Shown: piece by piece, positions 20,436-30,900 of the stretch
How the letters are laid out: the number at the start of each line of letters is the position of its first letter
Position numbering within the stretch: the first letter of the stretch is position 1
Assembly: GCF_009653635.1 (NCBI RefSeq)
Contig: NZ_PPFD01000007.1
Coordinates: 213,975-277,974, forward strand
From: Endozoicomonas sp. OPT23
GTDB lineage: Bacteria; Pseudomonadota; Gammaproteobacteria; Pseudomonadales; Endozoicomonadaceae
Length of the DNA: 64,000 nucleotides
Direction: 5' to 3'
Program-made: the position numbers and the translations under genes
The notes under the pieces: model-generated
Told to the model about the DNA's origin: nothing
The model's input: the letters and a program-made list of their open reading frames with translations, nothing else
Databases searched by the model: none

Positions 20436-21485
20436 ATGATCACTGAGCGAGAAGAACACCTGAAAAATTTTCTCACTGAACAGGGTGCACATTATCAAGA
20501 GCAACAACTAAATGCTTTTGAGGGTTACTCTCAACCTGCTGACAGACACGCTCCAACCCTCAGCATTCTTGACCATAAAGCGATCATTGAATCAGCCGGC
20601 CCGGACACATTCAAGTTTCTTCAGGGACAACTCACCTGCGATACCAGCAAGCTCAGCACTGGTCAGTATCAAACGGGAACCGTCTGCACACCTAAAGGCA
20701 GAATGTATTCTCAGTTCAGCCTGCTGAAAACTTCAGATGAAAGCTGCCTGATGGCTATGCATGAAGGTTTGACCGAAACCACTCGCACTAATCTTGGCAA
20801 GTACGCCGTCTTTTTCAAAACCGAACTGCAGCAAAAAGAAGAGCTCTACTGTATTGGTCTTTCCGGAAGCGACATCAAATCTGCCGTTGCAACTGTCTTT
20901 GGCAACGTCCCTGAAGGAAATCAGGCTATTCAGATTGACGACAATGGCTGGCTGTTGGAAGTGGCCGGACTGTGTCAGCGCTACGAAGCCTGGTTAAACC
21001 TGGACAGGTTGACAAAGCTTTGGCCTGAGTTGGTAAAACATTTTACGCCAACGAATCAGCAAAACTGGCGTTTACTTGATATAGAAGCAGTGACCCCTGC
21101 ACTAACACCTGCAGTTGTCGAGAATTATATTCCACAACACTTTAATCAACCCAGTCTGGGCAGTGTCAGTTTTCGTAAAGGATGTTACACCGGTCAGGAA
21201 ATTGTTGCGCGAATGCAGAATCTGGGACAACTAAAGACCCGCTGCTACCGTTTAACAACTACTGAGACAGTGGAGCTGAAAGCCAACACTAAACTCTTCA
21301 ACGAAGCAAGAAAAGCGATTGGCGAAGTCGTTGATTGTGTTCGTAGAAGTGACACGACAGAGCTTCTGGCGGTTATTCGTGTTGACGCTGCAGAAAGCAA
21401 TACAGTGCAGACAGAATCAGGTCAACCTCTAACCTGTCATACCCTGCCTTATGGAATAGATCCTAAAGCCGAGCTTCAGCAATAA
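20436..21485 (+). CDS. ygfZ: tRNA-modifying protein YgfZ
   Basis: A folate-binding, GcvT-like protein involved in Fe-S cluster enzymes such as MiaB. The diagnostic KGCYTGQEIVAR motif is near residue 240, and FLQGQLTCD and the GTVCTPKGRMYSQF loop are also family features. The frame opens with a GTG at 20412, but ATGs at 20430 and 20436 are better; 20436 has CGAGAT spaced 7 bp upstream. It is divergent from sdhE, a conserved arrangement. Confidence 0.9.
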   Translation: MITEREEHLKNFLTEQGAHYQEQQLNAFEGYSQPADRHAPTLSILDHKAIIESAGPDTFKFLQGQLTCDTSKLSTGQYQTGTVCTPKGRMYSQFSLLKTSDESCLMAMHEGLTETTRTNLGKYAVFFKTELQQKEELYCIGLSGSDIKSAVATVFGNVPEGNQAIQIDDNGWLLEVAGLCQRYEAWLNLDRLTKLWPELVKHFTPTNQQNWRLLDIEAVTPALTPAVVENYIPQHFNQPSLGSVSFRKGCYTGQEIVARMQNLGQLKTRCYRLTTTETVELKANTKLFNEARKAIGEVVDCVRRSDTTELLAVIRVDAAESNTVQTESGQPLTCHTLPYGIDPKAELQQ

Positions 21486-21525
21486 ACACTGCTAGCCAAC
21501 CGGCCTGTACAAAGAGTGCTTGAGA

Positions 21526-21556
21526 AAGTAAGGGCAAACAGTTTTTGCCCTTACTT
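21526..21556. terminator. Bidirectional stem-loop between ygfZ and the BvgS-like kinase gene
   Basis: A 13-bp perfect stem (21526-21538 with 21544-21556) has a 5-nt loop and sits in the convergent gap. The stem ends in AAA/TTT on both sides, so it could end transcripts from either direction, though the trailing T runs are short. Confidence 0.65.
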
Positions 21557-21578
21557 CCAGTCCTTACTTTATAGCGCC

Positions 21579-24500
21579 TCAGAGAATCTCCGCTTCCTGC
21601 TCAATCTCATCCAGCAGGGTGCATGCCTCGTCAAAGTCGAAAGAACGGATACTCTTCTGCAATCTGTTGATGCTATTTTTGTTTACTTTGCCTGCCAATC
21701 CATGGAGCAGCTCTGACAGGGAATCAGTCACTGAAACATCACCTTCATGGAGCTGTTGCTTCATGGAACTCAGCAGATAAGAAAGCCGTTCGTTCTCTAT
21801 CATGCCCTCGCCAATGCTCAGTTCTTCCTGAGCCTCGCCTGACAAAGGTGCGAGAGCATTCATGATGCGCTGAAACTCAAGATTGAAAGCACTTAACAGC
21901 TCATCACCGGGTCTTCCATTCTCCCCCCTCAGCGCTGTTTCCAGCTGTGTGGCTGCCTGTTGCAGTGATTCTGCCCCAAGGTTGCCACCCGCACCTTTAA
22001 TTCCGTGAACAAGGAAGCGTGCTTCCTGCCAGTCTGAAGCGTCCAGAGCCGTTGCAAGCTTATCAAGGTCGTCCCGCTGGCTCTGGTAAAAACTCTTAAG
22101 CAAAGATAGATAGAGTTCTTCCTTGTTTCTGACTCTGGACAGGCCAAGAACCGTATTCACACCATCAATATCAGGCACTTCCGATTTCGACTCCAGATCC
22201 ATATCAACAGGCGTTACCAGTGGCATAATCTCACTAGAAAGATCCGCGTTTAACCAGCGGGCAACCATCTCCTGAAGTTCAGCTGGATTGAGCGGCTTGG
22301 AAATATGATCGTTCATTCCCACCTGCAGACAGCGCTCTTTATCACCGGTCATGGCGTGAGCGGTCATGGCAACAATGGGCAGTGTCGCATTACCCATGTT
22401 GCGACGTATAACTCTGGTCGCTTGATAGCCATCCATCTCTGGCATCTGGATATCCATAAACACCAGATCGTATGTTTCGACCCCAAGTTTCGTAACAGCT
22501 TCACGGCCATTATCAGCAAGGGTAACCGTCAGCCCCATACCTTCTAGCAGCTCACGGGCGACCTGCTGGTTAATTTCATTATCCTCAACCAGTAGCACAG
22601 AGCCAGCAAAGGTTGCCTTGCGGGCAATACTGTCAATGCCTTTTCTGCCGCCACCGGTCTGCTTGTAATCCAGCGTCCTGAGAATAGTCTCCACCAGTAC
22701 CGCACTACTCGCAGGCTTGATCAGAAAGGCATCCACTCGCCCTGTAGCCCGCGCCATAACTTCTTCACGACCATAGGCGGATACCATAATCATTGCCGGT
22801 GTCAGATCCAGCCCTTCATCCCTGATTATTTCAGCCAGCTGAATACCATCCATTTCCGGCATACGCCAGTCCAGTAAGGCAACAGAAATTGGCTTTTTAT
22901 TACCACTGTTGTGCTCTTTGAGAATCTTCATGGCACTGGTGCTGTGATCAGCCTCAAGAACTTCACAGCCCAGATTGTTCAGCATATTGACCAGAACCAG
23001 ACGGGCTTCAGCCGTATCATCAACCACCAGCACTTTAACACCAGATAGCGCATCGTCATGAAGATCAATGACTTCACCCAGACCCAACTCGACATCAAAA
23101 CTGAAACAGCTGCCTTTATCCAGTTCAGACTCAACCTGAATATCGCCGTTCATCATATTGACCAGACTGCGGCAGATCGCGAGCCCCAGACCAGTACCAC
23201 CAAATTTACGAGTGGTTGAGCCGTCCACCTGAGAGAAAGATTCAAACAGTTTCGCCTGATGCTCATTGCTGATACCAATACCGGAATCTTCAACTTCAAA
23301 GTTCAGCCGAGTACTCTTGCCGGTTCGTTCCAGCAATCTAACCCTGATTTTTACCTCACCGTTCCGGGTAAATTTAACAGCGTTATGAGTCAGGTTAATC
23401 AGCACCTGCCCCAGCCTTAATGGGTCGCCTGTCAAATGTCGCGGCACATCCGGCGCAATATCATAACTGAGGCCCACACCTTTTTCTTCTGCCCGTATAT
23501 GAGTGACGTCATAGACATTGTCGAAAACATCACCGAGATCAAAATCAATGGCTTCCATATTCAACTTGCCGGCTTCAATACGAGAGAAGTCCAGAATATC
23601 GTTAATAATACCCAACAAGGCATGGGCAGAAGACTGAATCTTGCCGACATAATCCAGCTGCTTGGCAGACATGGTCGTTTGCAGAACCAGATGACTGAGC
23701 CCGATAATAGCGTTCATTGGCGTACGAATTTCATGGCTCATATTGGCCAGGAAGTTACTCTTGGCCTGGTTGGCCTGATCCGCGGCTTCCTTGGCTTTAT
23801 GAAGCGCATCCTCTGCGTGCTTGCGATCGGTAATATCACGGCCGGTGGCAAAAAGGTAACCTTCCCCTTCGTATTCCATATAGTTGGCCGTCACCTCAAC
23901 CGGAAATACCCGCCCTTCCCTGGTTTTACGCAAGGTTTCATAGGTCATTGCCTTGCGCATGGTCAGTTGATCCCAGAGTCGCTCCCAGGATGCAGAGGTC
24001 ACCGCCGGATTAATATCCATGATGGTCTTATCCATCATTTCACCGGTCTCATAGCCCAGTGTTCGACAGGCTGACTCATTGACGTATTTATGACTGCCAT
24101 CCTGACGGAACCAGTGAATATGGTCAGCAGCACGATCAAGCGTAAAGCGGGACATTGAGAGTTCCCGTTCACGCTCTTTCTGCTCGGTAATATCAATCAT
24201 GGTACCGATGGCACGCAGAGGCGCACTACGACTGTCACGAAACACCACCTTACCCTTATTGCGGACCGTAGCGTAACTGCCATCTTTACGGCGTATCCGG
24301 TACTCACAGACGAAAGAGTTATCCGAGTGGGCAAACTGGTCGTTAAAGAAATCGGCCGTCGCTATTTTGTCCTCGGAATGAATCAAGCGACGCCAGGCGA
24401 GTGGCGTATTAACCATTTCGTCGCCTCGATAACCGAGCATGGTCTGATATCTTGGACTGAAGTAAATTCGATCATTGGCAATATCCCAGTCCCAGAGACC

Positions 24501-27398
24501 GTCCGAGGCCGCGTCCATCGCCAGCTGGTATCTCTCTTCACTTTCCCTGAGTGCACTTTCTGATAACTGTCTTGAACGAGCCACAGCCACCAGTTCACTA
24601 GCCCTTCGCAGCAAATCAGCTTCATCATTGAGCAACTTTTCTCGAGTCTGACGATTGATCAGGACAATACCGCCAACCTCTTCGCCAAACAGGGTCATGG
24701 CAACATAGATACCCTGAAGACCACCGCCATTAGTCAGTCTGCCCAGAGACTCATTACCCGCTGCGATCTGATCTTCGGTGGCATAGAAGAGTGAACAGAT
24801 ACCGTCATCAGAGGAGTGGTCACTGCTCTGAAAAAAAGCATCCTGCAACAAAACATCAAAATCCCGAGCGTTCATCTTGTCGCTGTAGCTCCAGAAATGC
24901 TCGATACTGGCCTGTCGATCATTTCTGGAATGAATAAAGGCCACTTCGTATTTCAGGTAGCCCGCCAGCTTACGCAGACAGTAATGAATGGCTTCATCCA
25001 GAGACTTATTCATAAATTTTCTGGAGATTTCACTGAGCAATCGATCCAGATCAGAGCGGGTTTTCAGTTCTTCCTCTGCCCTTTCTCTTTCACCAATCTC
25101 CAGAGTCAGTCGACGGTTCCAGTAGATAATCAGAATCAGTGTCACAAGAACCAGCAACAGGCCTATAAACAACTCCTTGTTTGGCTGCCAGTTCAGCTCG
25201 GTAATCGAGACCCAGCGACTGCTGATTTCATTGCGTTCAGCTTCGGTCAGACTGTCTACGGTTTTCTGCAGTATCGATCCCAGAATCGGCCAGTCATTGC
25301 GGCTGGCCAGCGCAAATTCATCGTCAAATCCGGCCTCCACTACGACGTGAAGATTAGTTACTTTCAATCGATCGAGCTCATAGCTGGCAGAGGCCAGGTT
25401 AGCAATTACCGCATCAAGAGAACCACTGGACACCCTGTTAATACCATTACTCAAACTGGCAATGGGTTTGAATTTAATACCGGGGTGTTTGGCACGAATA
25501 TAATCAAGAGAGGCACTGCCTGCGATGTAGCCAACGCTTCGATCCTTAAGGTCATTGATATTTTCAATGGACTTGTCAGAGGTACGGGCAAGAATAACCG
25601 AAGGCACCTTAAATAATGGACTGGTGAAATCAAGATAGCGACTGCGCTCATCCGTTTTCTGGATCATACCCAGCACATCCGTTTCATGGCGGTAAGCCTT
25701 ACCAATGGAGTCTGGCCAGTCACGGGTAGGATTCAAACTGAAGGTGACGCCCAGCCTGCTTTCCAACAAGCGGATATAATCCATGGCAATACCCTGATAC
25801 TCACCTTCATCGTCCTGAAACAGAAAAGGCGGATTATCAGATTGCAGCTCGATACGGATTATCTGGTTCTGGGCCAGCCAGCGGCGCTCCTCCTCAGAAA
25901 GATTGACACGGGTAATGTTCTTGCCAAAGTAGCGATGGTCCGGATTCACCACCCAGCTGTCTTCAAGGTTTCGATACTCATCAAGAGAAATATCCGCTAA
26001 CCCTTTATTAACCATCTCCACGAGTTGGCTCGGTTTCTCAAATGAAACCCCTGCACCTATAGCCTCATTCATGTTGAAATACTTGCTGCTGGTAACCTCT
26101 CCCATCAGACCCAATATACCCAGGGAGGACTCTACAACCACCGGCTCGCCGACAAAGGCATCAATCTCACCCGAGAACAGGCTGCGAATCATATCGTTGG
26201 TGTTATCTCTCGGAATCAACTGAACACCTGGCAACCACTTCTCTACAAACTCTTCATGGCTGGAGTCAGCAATAACACCCAGCTTTTTGCCATGAAGCTC
26301 TTCACTGAGATTAATCAGTGTCTGGCTACTACGGAAGTAGATACGTGAGTTCAAACCATAATAGGGTGTGGACATTCGCATCCACTCAGTACGTGCTTTT
26401 GAAGGTGAAATGCTGCCGAGGATATCGGCTCTACCTGCTTTCAGGGCTTCAATAATTTCCGGCTGATCGCCCATGCGAAACTTGACGGGTACACCGGTCT
26501 TTTCTGACCACTTCTCCCAGATGTCAACGTAGAGACCAGCCGGTTTACCCAATGCGTTCACAAAGGAGAGAGGGGAAGAGTTGGCATCCAGCGCCACCAG
26601 CAAAGTTCCGTTTTTACTGGCTGAATACCCCAGCCAGCGCTCAAGCACATCATTACGCTGACTGGCCGAGACCATTTCAAAACCGCTTTCAATCAGGAAA
26701 CCCAGCGCCGAGCGCCCCTCACGAAACGCTGTGCGCAGTGAAACTTCGGGTTCGATCAGGCTTTTATAGATGGTGTAATCTGAACTGATGCCACGGCTAT
26801 CAAGGTAGTACTCAAGCACATCAACATTTCCGGCGAACAGCCGCACCTTCTTGGCGGCTATGTCATCCACCATAAGCCGTTGATTGGCGTAATCTTCAAG
26901 TCTTGCTTCAGGTAACAGTTTTTTAAGCTTACCACCAGTATCACTGCCCTGTAGCACTGCCACCTTGTTATCTTCAAGCAGATCAGAAATAGAACGGAAG
27001 GAGATATCACTGCGAATAAACAGTGCGGTTTTACTTTTAAGAATTTCCCGGGTGCTGATACCATGAAGTTTCAAATCACCGGTCTGGCGAGTCATCGCCA
27101 GAATGTCGATATCATTGGCCCGAATTCTTGCCAGCGCCCGCTCTTCCGACATGGGATAAAACTGCACCGGTACGCCGATCTTCTCCGACCAGGCTCGCCA
27201 CAAATCAAGGATCAGGCCATCCGGGTCGCCAGCGTCGTTAGTAAACGTCCATGGCAGGTTGTCCTTCATATAGGCAATTTTTATTGGCTTATATTCATTG
27301 GCACTGGCTTGATAAAAGGGAAATACCAATATAAGCAGAAACATCAGCAGGAGGCTGATGGAAAACCATGATTTTTTGTTATCGGGAGCAATGGACAT
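21579..27398 (-). CDS. Giant BvgS-like hybrid sensor histidine kinase with three periplasmic binding domains
   Basis: The 1939-aa protein starts with a signal/anchor segment (about 10-32). Three tandem SBP_bac_3-like Venus-flytrap domains follow (about 35-255, 262-490 and 515-735), then a membrane segment (about 740-760), a GAF-like domain, and two PAS domains (about 955-1200). The HisKA H-box has H1222 in [11 protein letters not shown], and an HATPase domain follows. Two receivers carry phospho-Asp D1510 (LLDWRMPEMDG) and D1649 (FMDIQMPEMDG), and an HPt domain has H1798 (LVHGIKGAGGN). Bordetella BvgS has two flytrap domains and one receiver, so this is an expanded form. It probably senses amino-acid-like or other small ligands; no response-regulator gene is adjacent. 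Confidence 0.92.
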   Translation of the reverse strand: MSIAPDNKKSWFSISLLLMFLLILVFPFYQASANEYKPIKIAYMKDNLPWTFTNDAGDPDGLILDLWRAWSEKIGVPVQFYPMSEERALARIRANDIDILAMTRQTGDLKLHGISTREILKSKTALFIRSDISFRSISDLLEDNKVAVLQGSDTGGKLKKLLPEARLEDYANQRLMVDDIAAKKVRLFAGNVDVLEYYLDSRGISSDYTIYKSLIEPEVSLRTAFREGRSALGFLIESGFEMVSASQRNDVLERWLGYSASKNGTLLVALDANSSPLSFVNALGKPAGLYVDIWEKWSEKTGVPVKFRMGDQPEIIEALKAGRADILGSISPSKARTEWMRMSTPYYGLNSRIYFRSSQTLINLSEELHGKKLGVIADSSHEEFVEKWLPGVQLIPRDNTNDMIRSLFSGEIDAFVGEPVVVESSLGILGLMGEVTSSKYFNMNEAIGAGVSFEKPSQLVEMVNKGLADISLDEYRNLEDSWVVNPDHRYFGKNITRVNLSEEERRWLAQNQIIRIELQSDNPPFLFQDDEGEYQGIAMDYIRLLESRLGVTFSLNPTRDWPDSIGKAYRHETDVLGMIQKTDERSRYLDFTSPLFKVPSVILARTSDKSIENINDLKDRSVGYIAGSASLDYIRAKHPGIKFKPIASLSNGINRVSSGSLDAVIANLASASYELDRLKVTNLHVVVEAGFDDEFALASRNDWPILGSILQKTVDSLTEAERNEISSRWVSITELNWQPNKELFIGLLLVLVTLILIIYWNRRLTLEIGERERAEEELKTRSDLDRLLSEISRKFMNKSLDEAIHYCLRKLAGYLKYEVAFIHSRNDRQASIEHFWSYSDKMNARDFDVLLQDAFFQSSDHSSDDGICSLFYATEDQIAAGNESLGRLTNGGGLQGIYVAMTLFGEEVGGIVLINRQTREKLLNDEADLLRRASELVAVARSRQLSESALRESEERYQLAMDAASDGLWDWDIANDRIYFSPRYQTMLGYRGDEMVNTPLAWRRLIHSEDKIATADFFNDQFAHSDNSFVCEYRIRRKDGSYATVRNKGKVVFRDSRSAPLRAIGTMIDITEQKERERELSMSRFTLDRAADHIHWFRQDGSHKYVNESACRTLGYETGEMMDKTIMDINPAVTSASWERLWDQLTMRKAMTYETLRKTREGRVFPVEVTANYMEYEGEGYLFATGRDITDRKHAEDALHKAKEAADQANQAKSNFLANMSHEIRTPMNAIIGLSHLVLQTTMSAKQLDYVGKIQSSAHALLGIINDILDFSRIEAGKLNMEAIDFDLGDVFDNVYDVTHIRAEEKGVGLSYDIAPDVPRHLTGDPLRLGQVLINLTHNAVKFTRNGEVKIRVRLLERTGKSTRLNFEVEDSGIGISNEHQAKLFESFSQVDGSTTRKFGGTGLGLAICRSLVNMMNGDIQVESELDKGSCFSFDVELGLGEVIDLHDDALSGVKVLVVDDTAEARLVLVNMLNNLGCEVLEADHSTSAMKILKEHNSGNKKPISVALLDWRMPEMDGIQLAEIIRDEGLDLTPAMIMVSAYGREEVMARATGRVDAFLIKPASSAVLVETILRTLDYKQTGGGRKGIDSIARKATFAGSVLLVEDNEINQQVARELLEGMGLTVTLADNGREAVTKLGVETYDLVFMDIQMPEMDGYQATRVIRRNMGNATLPIVAMTAHAMTGDKERCLQVGMNDHISKPLNPAELQEMVARWLNADLSSEIMPLVTPVDMDLESKSEVPDIDGVNTVLGLSRVRNKEELYLSLLKSFYQSQRDDLDKLATALDASDWQEARFLVHGIKGAGGNLGAESLQQAATQLETALRGENGRPGDELLSAFNLEFQRIMNALAPLSGEAQEELSIGEGMIENERLSYLLSSMKQQLHEGDVSVTDSLSELLHGLAGKVNKNSINRLQKSIRSFDFDEACTLLDEIEQEAEIL

Positions 27399-27572
27399 AT
27401 GGGCTCAGTTTTAATCGAAGTGGTGCGAAACACCGCTATTCTACTGCTAAACGAACGGTAAACCACTGAGGGATGTACGCAATTTTACACACACTCAGCC
27501 GATTTCCTATGCTTACAAAGACTGCCTATTAAAAATTGCTTAATAAACATTAAAATCAGCCAGGTACGCATA

Positions 27573-27854
27573 ATGGATACCGAAGATATAAGCCTTGAGA
27601 GCATTGAGAATAGTAAAAATACCATCGCTCAGGCAGAAAAAATGATGATGCTAATGGCTGGCCTTAGAGGAAAACTCAATATAAAAGAGGGCGCTGGCAG
27701 GCGCTACCTTCAAAGAGTCAAACCCGATGCGGCCTCTCTTCACCAGGTTGAGCAGGAAATGGAGCAGTACACCGACAAATCAACCTCTTCCCCCAAATCC
27801 AGCAAAAAGAGATCAGCCCTGACCGGAGCTGTTCTCAGACACGGCAAGGCCTGA
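27573..27854 (+). CDS. Hypothetical 93-aa protein upstream of recC
   Basis: A 93-residue open frame with an ATG preceded by AGG at about 8 bp. The N-terminal half is helical and Met/Ala-rich (AEKMMMLMAGLRGKL), the C-terminal third Ser/Lys-rich. I recognise no family. It lies 100 bp upstream of recC on the same strand and could share its transcript. Codon use is like its neighbours, which supports it being expressed. Confidence 0.5.
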   Translation: MDTEDISLESIENSKNTIAQAEKMMMLMAGLRGKLNIKEGAGRRYLQRVKPDAASLHQVEQEMEQYTDKSTSSPKSSKKRSALTGAVLRHGKA

Positions 27855-27918
27855 TAGCCCGTTTTATAGTCAGGTCACAGTCATCTGGCTATTGACAGCA
27901 AATGCCAGCCAGTTAACA

Positions 27919-27947
27919 GTATCAGCTCTATTGATTCCAGCTGATAC
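27919..27947 (+). promoter_or_regulatory. Inverted repeat just upstream of recC
   Basis: A perfect 9-bp inverted repeat GTATCAGCT/AGCTGATAC (27919-27927 with 27939-27947) with an 11-nt loop ends 8 bp before the recC GTG start. In mRNA the hairpin would lie where a ribosome-binding site should be, and no Shine-Dalgarno sequence is visible. It may limit recC translation or bind a regulator. Confidence 0.45.
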
Positions 27948-27955
27948 CCTTCAAC

Positions 27956-30900
27956 GTGCTCACCATATATCACTCCAACCAGCTCGACCTGTTAAAGGAC
28001 CTGCTGCTGGACCGCATACAAAAGCAGCCTCTCGACAACCCACTGTCTGAAGAGCAGATCCTCGTGCAGAGCCCCGGCATGGCCCAGTGGCTCCGACAGG
28101 AAATCGCCAGCGGTCTTGGTATCGCTGCCTCTCTTAGCTTTCCTCTGCCGGCCAGTTTTCTCTGGCAAACCTTTGTCGATGTTCTGCCTGATGTCCCGAG
28201 GCGCTCTGCCTTTAACAAGGAGGCCATGACCTGGAAACTGGTAACTCTGCTGCCAGATATGATCGCTGAGGAGCACTTTGAACCTTTACGTCACTACCTT
28301 GATAAAGACAATGATGGTGTCCGCTGCTACCAGCTGGCCGGCAAAGTCGCAGATATTTTTGACCAATACCTTGTCTATCGTCCGGAATGGATTGCCGACT
28401 GGGAAAAGGGACTGAACAGCCACGCTGATGGCCAACTCTGGCAGCCCATACTCTGGAGAGCTCTGGTTCAAAAAACATCGGAACTGGACCAGTCGCACTG
28501 GCACAGAGCCAATATGCACCACAGCTTTATTCATGCTTTAAACACCGACAAACAGAATAAACTGCCAAAACGTTTGTTTGTCTTTGGCATCTCGGCCATG
28601 CCGCCACATTTTGTCGATACTTTGAAAGCTCTGGCACAACAGACTGACGTCCATCTTATGGTCTGCAATCCCTGCCAGTATTACTGGGGCGACGAGAAAG
28701 ACCCCAAGTATCTGGCTCGTCTTTCTGCCCGACTGTTCGCTAAAAACCTGTCAGGGCAACCCCCTTCTTCTCAACAGCGAGACTTGCTGCTGGACGAACA
28801 GTCGCAAGGAAACTCGCTGTTAGCTTCCATGGGTAAGCTGGGTCGTGACTATATCCATCAGCTGTTTGAACTGGAAGCCAATGAAATTGTCGCCTTTGTC
28901 GAAGGAAAAGATAACTCTCTACTTAATAAAGTTCAGAAAGACATTCTGGAACTGGAAGGTAACCAGAAGAGTAGTGACTTCACTATTTCACCGAATGACC
29001 GGTCACTGGTTTTTCATAGCAGCCATACCCCGCTCAGGGAAGTGGAAGTGTTGCATGACCAACTGCTGCAGCTGTTTGAGAAAAACCCGCAGTTAACGCC
29101 CAGAGATGTGGTGGTGATGCTGCCCGATGTCGATCAATACAGCCCCTGGATTCAGGCTGTCTTTGGTGGGCTGGATAATCAATATGAAGATTCCCGCTAT
29201 ATCCCCTATTCCATTTCTGACCGCAGTGCCAGCAACGAACACCCTGTCTTGCCCGGTATTCTGCAACTGCTGAACCTCGATCAAAATCGTTGCGGCGCTT
29301 CCGAGCTCTTGGAGCTGCTGGAAATACCCGCTATTCAACGACGCTTTGGCTTTGATGAATCCGGTTTTGAAACCGTACGTCAGTGGGTAACCGATGCCGG
29401 CATTCGCTGGGGAGTCACACCGGAGCATCAACAGATGTTCGACCTGCCCGCACGAGCCGGCAACTCCTGGCTATTTGGCATTCGACGCATGCTGCTGGCG
29501 TATGCCATGCCGGAGTCATCAGGTCTGTTTGCCGGGATTCTGCCTTTTGAGCCTTCTCAGGGAATGGATGCAGTTCTGGCTGGTCAACTGGCGCTGTTTA
29601 TTGATCATACCGAACAGCTGATCAATACTCTGGATCAACCCAGAACCATCGAACAGTGGCGTCAGTTCTGCCACCAGTTAATAGAAGATTTTATCGAAGC
29701 TGAAGAAGACGACGAATACCCTCTGTTACTGGTACGGGAAAGTTTTGAACACCTGACCAGTCAGCTTGAAGATGCTGGCTACCAAGAAAACCTGTCAAGA
29801 CCGGTGTTGCTGGATTACCTCACCGAACGATTGACGTCAGAACGCAGCAGCCAGCGTTTTCTGTCCGGTAAAGTGAATTTTTGTACCCTGATGCCCATGC
29901 GCTCCATTCCCTTCAAGGTGGTTTGTCTGCTGGGTATGAATGACGGAGCTTACCCAAGAAGCATGCCTCCGGTTGGTTTTGACCTTATGGCTCAATCACC
30001 GCGCAGGGGCGATCGTTCCCGCAGAGATGATGACCGCTATCTGTTTCTGGAAGCCCTGCTTTCCGCTCAGGATACGTTCTACGTCAGCTATGTGGGCAAC
30101 AGCATTAAAGACAACAGTGAACGAATACCTTCAGTGCTGGTCAGTGAGCTGCTGGAATACTGCAATGATTACACTGGAGAGAAGAGTGCAGAAGATAGGT
30201 TACTGCACCAGCACAGCCTGCAACCTTTCAGCCCTGCCAACTTCAAGCTGAATAACGAAGAACGCAGCTACGCCCGTGAATGGCTACCTGTCGCTGAAGG
30301 CGATTCAGAAGCGTTAAAAGCCTTTACAAAGAACAAACTAACGGAGGCTGAAAAGCCCCAGCAGCTGGAAGTCACTGAACTATTGCGTTTCTATCGAAAC
30401 CCTTGCCAGTACTTCTGCAATCGTCGTTTAAAAGTATTCTTCGAGGATTACGCCAGTCAGCCGGAAGATACCGAGCCTTTTGAAGTTGATCCGCTAGACA
30501 GCTATCAGATTCGCCAGTCACTGACCGGCCTGCTGCTAACTGAAGCCGATGTTGATGAATACAGTCAGCGTCTGAATGCCACCGGACAACTGCCCCATGG
30601 TGCCTTTGGTGAACTGCTGCTGGATGAGCAACAGCAATCGGTGCAACCACTGGCATCGGACGTTAAATCACATCTGATAGCGTCCAGAGATGATATCGAG
30701 GTGAATCTCAACATTGAGTCCATTCAGCTCACCGGCTGGCTTCGACAAATTTACCAGTCAGGCCCAGTACGATACCGCCCTGCCCGGCTTAAGGCTCGGG
30801 ACATTCTCTACGGCTGGATAGAACACCTCTGTTATTGCGCGGTGACAAAAAAACCTGGCAGTACCCGACTGTTTGCACTGGATAAGAACGCTCACTTCGA

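Noticed and set aside
23436..24074. 212-codon plus-strand frame inside the giant kinase gene
   Set aside because: It is antisense to well-conserved HisKA, HATPase and PAS sequence and is most simply a shadow frame.
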